From: JAGWAJ01 sp026707615
Lineage (GTDB): Bacteria > Acidobacteriota > Vicinamibacteria > Vicinamibacterales > UBA8438
Direction of reading: 5' to 3'
Length of the DNA: 64,000 nucleotides
NCBI GenBank assembly: GCA_965207595.1
Contig: CBDBMW010000012.1
Coordinates: 744,001 to 808,000 of the forward strand
The position numbers and the translations under genes were made by a program. Every line of letters begins with the position of its first letter. The first letter of the stretch is position 1. A model generated the notes under the pieces. That model worked only from the letters and a program-made list of their open reading frames with translations. It made no database searches and was not told where the DNA came from. Shown one piece after another: positions 61,089-64,000 of the stretch.

Positions 61089-62711
61089 ATGATGCGAAAC
61101 CTGACGGCCGGCGCGCTCGCGACCGGTCTCGCTCTCGTCCTCGTCCTGCTGCCGGCGACCACTGCGCCGGCGGCGGCCCAGCCCGCCGGCGGCACCGTCA
61201 CCGTCGAGGGCGGGCAGCTCGCCGGCGCCCCGTCGCCGCTCGGCGAGGAGGTCATGGTCTACCGGGGTGTGCCGTTCGCGGCCCCGCCGGTGGGCAAACT
61301 CCGCTGGCGTCCCCCGCAGCCCGCCGCGGCCTGGGAAGGCGTGCGAGACGCCACCGAGGCGGCGCCCGCGTGCATCCAGAACGAGATCCCCGCTGAGGTG
61401 CAGACGTTCTACAACGCCGGCGTCGATCGCATGAGCGAGGACTGCCTCTACCTCAACGTCTGGACCGCGGCCGAAGCCGCCGACAGCGCCCCCGTCATGG
61501 TCTGGATCCACGGCGGCGGGCTCGCGATCGGCAACAGCGCCGACATCACCTACGACGGGACGCGTCTGGCGCAGCGCGGCGTGGTCGTCGTGACCATCAA
61601 CTACCGCCTCGCGGCGCTCGGTTACCTCGCCCATCCGCTGCTGAGCGCGGAGTCCGAGCAGGGCGCATCGGGCAACTACGGCACCCTCGACCAGGTGGCC
61701 GCGCTCGGCTGGATCCAGCGCAACATCGCGGCCTTCGGGGGGGACCCGTCGCGCGTCCTGATCTTCGGCGAGTCGGCCGGCTCGTGGAGCGTCAACCACA
61801 TGATGGCGACGCCCCTGGCGGAAGGCCTCTTCCACGCCGCCATCGGCGAGAGCGGCGGCAGCTTCGGATCGATGGGCCGGGCGCAGGCGAAGGCCGACAT
61901 CGAGGCGACCGGGGAGCGATTCGTGGAGGCCCTGCTCGGGGACGGCGTGACGCCGTCGCTGGAGGCGATGCGCGCGGCGAGCTCGGACGAGATTCTCGCC
62001 GTCGCGCCGGAGCTGGTCGTCTCGGCGGCGACGGTCGACGGCTGGGTCTTCCCCGACACCGTCTACAACATCTTCGCCGCGGGCGAGCAGCACGACGTGC
62101 CGGTCATCGTCGGCTCGAACGCCGACGAGATGTCCATCCTCGGCGGGACGGCGGGAGCGGAGACGCTGGAGCAGTTCCGCGAGACGACCCGCGCCCAGTA
62201 CGGCGAGCACGCCGACGCGTTCTTCGAGACCTTCCCGGCCAGCACCGACGAGGAGGCGCAGCAGGCCTTCATGGACGGCGGCACGGACGCCACGTTCGGC
62301 TGGGAGATGCGGACCTGGGCCCGCCTGATGGAGACCGTCTCGTCGCCCGCGTACCTGTACTTCTTCAGCCGGATTCCGCCGGCCCCCGACGCCGAGCTCT
62401 ACGGGGCGTACCACACGGCGGAGATCCCGTACGTGTTCGACAATTTCGGCGTCAGCCCGCACCCGTACGCCAACCGGGACTACACCGACACCGACCGGCT
62501 GCTGTCCGACATCCTGGCCTCCTACTGGGTCAACATGGCGGCCACCGGCAATCCCAACTCCGAGGGGCTGCCCGAGTGGCCCGCCTACGACCCCGAGGCC
62601 GACGCCGCGCTCCACATCGGCGACACCATCGAGGTGGAGCAGGGCATCCGCAAGGAGCGGCTGGACTTCTTCGACCGCTATTACGCAGCGCAGCGCGAAG
62701 GGAACAACTGA
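61089..62711 (+). CDS. type B carboxylesterase/lipase
   Basis: 540-aa secreted alpha/beta-hydrolase of the carboxylesterase type B family. Signal peptide ends near AAAQ. Motifs: YRGVPFAAPPVGKLRWRPPQ, SEDCLYLNVW, oxyanion loop WIHGGGL, nucleophile S229 in GESAGS, and a catalytic-His region GAYHTAEIPYVF. ATG 61089 is preceded by GAGGTGATCTC. It lies 150 bp after the serine hydrolase. Confidence 0.93.
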   Translation: MMRNLTAGALATGLALVLVLLPATTAPAAAQPAGGTVTVEGGQLAGAPSPLGEEVMVYRGVPFAAPPVGKLRWRPPQPAAAWEGVRDATEAAPACIQNEIPAEVQTFYNAGVDRMSEDCLYLNVWTAAEAADSAPVMVWIHGGGLAIGNSADITYDGTRLAQRGVVVVTINYRLAALGYLAHPLLSAESEQGASGNYGTLDQVAALGWIQRNIAAFGGDPSRVLIFGESAGSWSVNHMMATPLAEGLFHAAIGESGGSFGSMGRAQAKADIEATGERFVEALLGDGVTPSLEAMRAASSDEILAVAPELVVSAATVDGWVFPDTVYNIFAAGEQHDVPVIVGSNADEMSILGGTAGAETLEQFRETTRAQYGEHADAFFETFPASTDEEAQQAFMDGGTDATFGWEMRTWARLMETVSSPAYLYFFSRIPPAPDAELYGAYHTAEIPYVFDNFGVSPHPYANRDYTDTDRLLSDILASYWVNMAATGNPNSEGLPEWPAYDPEADAALHIGDTIEVEQGIRKERLDFFDRYYAAQREGNN

Positions 62712-62827
62712 GATAGGGGCGGGAGGAGGTCGGGGGTGACATCGGCCTCCTCCCGTCGCCTCGCGGCCGGCAGCCGATGCTGCTCGGAAGCCGACACTCG
62801 CGATGGCTTTCGAGAAGGACGTGGCAA

Positions 62828-63820
62828 GTGACGGCGAATCTGGGCGTCTGGAGACTGGACGAACCGCCGACCGGCGGAGGCAGCCACGGGCAGCCGCGGT
62901 CTGTCGCCCGATCGTCCGTCGGCTTGGAGATCCACCTCGAAGACTGGATCGAGGCCGATGCCACGTTAATCGGTGCCGGCCTGACGATCGTCGGGCGTCA
63001 GATCCGGATCGACGATGGACGGCTCGATCTGCTCGCCATCGACGCCCAGGACCGGTGGGTGATCATCGAGATCAAGTCTGGCCTCCTTGACTCCAACGCG
63101 CTGACCCAAGCGCTTGGCTACGCGTCCTCCCTGGCTCGACTGTCGCGTGAGGAGCTGAAGGAGAAGTTGCAACCTCGTCTCAAGGAATCGAACGCGGCGG
63201 CGCATGTGTCCGCCAGGGTCGAGCAGCTCCTGGAGACCGAGGGAGACCAGCGGGACATCGCCGTCCTGCTTGTCGGTGTTGGCATCTCCGCCGGCCTGCA
63301 GCGCATGCGGGAGTTTCTCAGCCGCTACGACGTGCCAATCAGCATTGTGAGCTTCGAGGTATTCGCGCTCGAACCCGGTCCGAAGCTGCTGATTCGCGAG
63401 GTGCTCGAAGACCCGGCGGAGACGACGGCTCGACCTCGGCCGCGCCAGGGTACGGTCGACACGATTCGCCGACAGGCGCAGGACGCGGGCGTGGTCGCGC
63501 AGTTCGACCGCTTCATCAGGATGTCCGAAGAGGCAGGCCTCGTCGTGAGGCCGTATGCAGTGACCGTGATGATCGCACCGCCGCAAAACCGGACCAGGTT
63601 CCTCATGTACGCGACGGTGCGACGCGGTGGCCTCGAGATCGCAACCGGGCCGGCGGCGTTCGTAGAGTTCTTCCCAACGATCACGGAAGCCGCCGCGACC
63701 GAAGCGCTCGGCTCCTACCGCGCCCAGTTCCTCAGCGGCGCGGAACTCGACGCGAGGCTCACGCAGGTCGAGAAGTTCCTCAGGGAGCGACTGCCGCGCT
63801 CAGACAACGACGATCGCTGA
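62828..63820 (+). CDS. NucS-like (DUF91) PD-(D/E)XK nuclease
   Basis: 330-aa protein. LEIHLEDWIEADATLIGAGL, then RIDDGRLDLLAID (D67) and WVIIEIKSG (E81, K83) match the catalytic core of NucS/DUF91 nucleases, placed near the N-terminus rather than after a long binding domain. A helical region and a C-terminal domain of unknown type (residues ~215-330) follow. GTG 62828 is chosen over an ATG at 62777. Sits next to a toxin-like gene; a defence or repair role is possible. Confidence 0.75.
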   Translation: MTANLGVWRLDEPPTGGGSHGQPRSVARSSVGLEIHLEDWIEADATLIGAGLTIVGRQIRIDDGRLDLLAIDAQDRWVIIEIKSGLLDSNALTQALGYASSLARLSREELKEKLQPRLKESNAAAHVSARVEQLLETEGDQRDIAVLLVGVGISAGLQRMREFLSRYDVPISIVSFEVFALEPGPKLLIREVLEDPAETTARPRPRQGTVDTIRRQAQDAGVVAQFDRFIRMSEEAGLVVRPYAVTVMIAPPQNRTRFLMYATVRRGGLEIATGPAAFVEFFPTITEAAATEALGSYRAQFLSGAELDARLTQVEKFLRERLPRSDNDDR

Positions 63821-63860
63821 ATCTGGCTCCCGGTGGGATAGCATCAGATAGCGTCGCCCG

Positions 63861-64000
63861 ATGCCGTTGCCGTTCCAGCCTCCTCCGGGCACGATCTGGA
63901 TGTGCGATTTCAACACCGGTTTCAAGGCCCCGGAGATGGTAAAGAGGCGACCGGTCGTAGTGATTTCGCCTCCCCCGAAACACATGACCCATCTCTGCAC
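63861..64000 (+). CDS. PemK/MazF-family toxin, partial (cut by window end)
   Basis: Open frame to the right edge: MPLPFQPPPGTIWMCDFNTG, then FKAPEMVKRRPVVVISPPP and KHMTHLC. The GTIW-CDF, KRRPVVVIS and final Leu-Cys match the start of PemK/MazF endoribonucleases. No antitoxin gene is seen in the 40 bp before it; one could follow outside the window. Only ~46 codons are present. Confidence 0.75.
   Translation, partial: MPLPFQPPPGTIWMCDFNTGFKAPEMVKRRPVVVISPPPKHMTHLC

Overview
This 64 kb window is high-GC bacterial chromosome. It carries many secreted or outer-membrane quinoproteins, CarboxypepD_reg-type TonB-dependent receptors, a DUF5916 barrel, and a planctomycete/acidobacterial-style DUF1501 plus DUF1549/DUF1553 gene pair. 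These gene families suggest an Acidobacteriota-like organism (perhaps Vicinamibacteria). That is inference from gene content; no rRNA or other marker gene is present, and no tRNA gene was recognised.

Left (0-12 kb): an SDR oxidoreductase and a flavodoxin-family protein precede a complete quinohemoprotein amine dehydrogenase (QHNDH) cluster in the order qhpG-A-D-C-B-F-E (2.2-11.35 kb). It encodes the diheme alpha subunit, the beta-propeller, and a gamma peptide with every CTQ and thioether cross-link residue. It also encodes the radical SAM cross-linker, the flavin monooxygenase that prepares the tryptophan, the ABC exporter and the leader peptidase. A 24-bp tandem repeat lies in the divergent promoter region.

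11.4-31.8 kb: an intact DUF4411 PIN toxin sits next to an XRE/ImmA-IrrE partner that has lost its peptidase centre. An acetamidase and an AAA-ATPase remnant follow. Leucine biosynthesis is split into leuCD and, 9 kb away, leuA (without its regulatory domain) plus leuB. Between and after them are a PQQ dehydrogenase, a LysR regulator, a TonB receptor/beta-helix/lipoprotein cluster, a TolB-like/DUF5916 fusion and a sorbosone-dehydrogenase-like protein.

31.9-43.4 kb is accessory. It holds a frameshifted Uma2 gene, a RelB/DinJ remnant, a membrane-anchored protein coupled to mtgA, and a TonB receptor gene split by a ~4.1 kb integrative element. Reconstruction across a 15-bp att-like repeat restores the receptor frame exactly. 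The element carries a tyrosine integrase, a structured non-coding stretch and a two-gene PD-(D/E)XK nuclease operon. DUF5343 and retropepsin-like genes follow.

43.4-64 kb holds secreted catabolic proteins: a DUF1501/DUF1553 operon with a cyclase-family protein, a methyltransferase, a D-amino-acid-oxidase-like protein with permuted motif order, GNAT and DinB proteins, an SMP-30-like propeller, a double lipocalin and an SPFH protein. They are followed by a second PQQ dehydrogenase, a serine hydrolase, a carboxylesterase, a NucS-like nuclease and the start of a PemK/MazF toxin cut by the window end. A dispersed ~29-bp intergenic repeat occurs at least five times.
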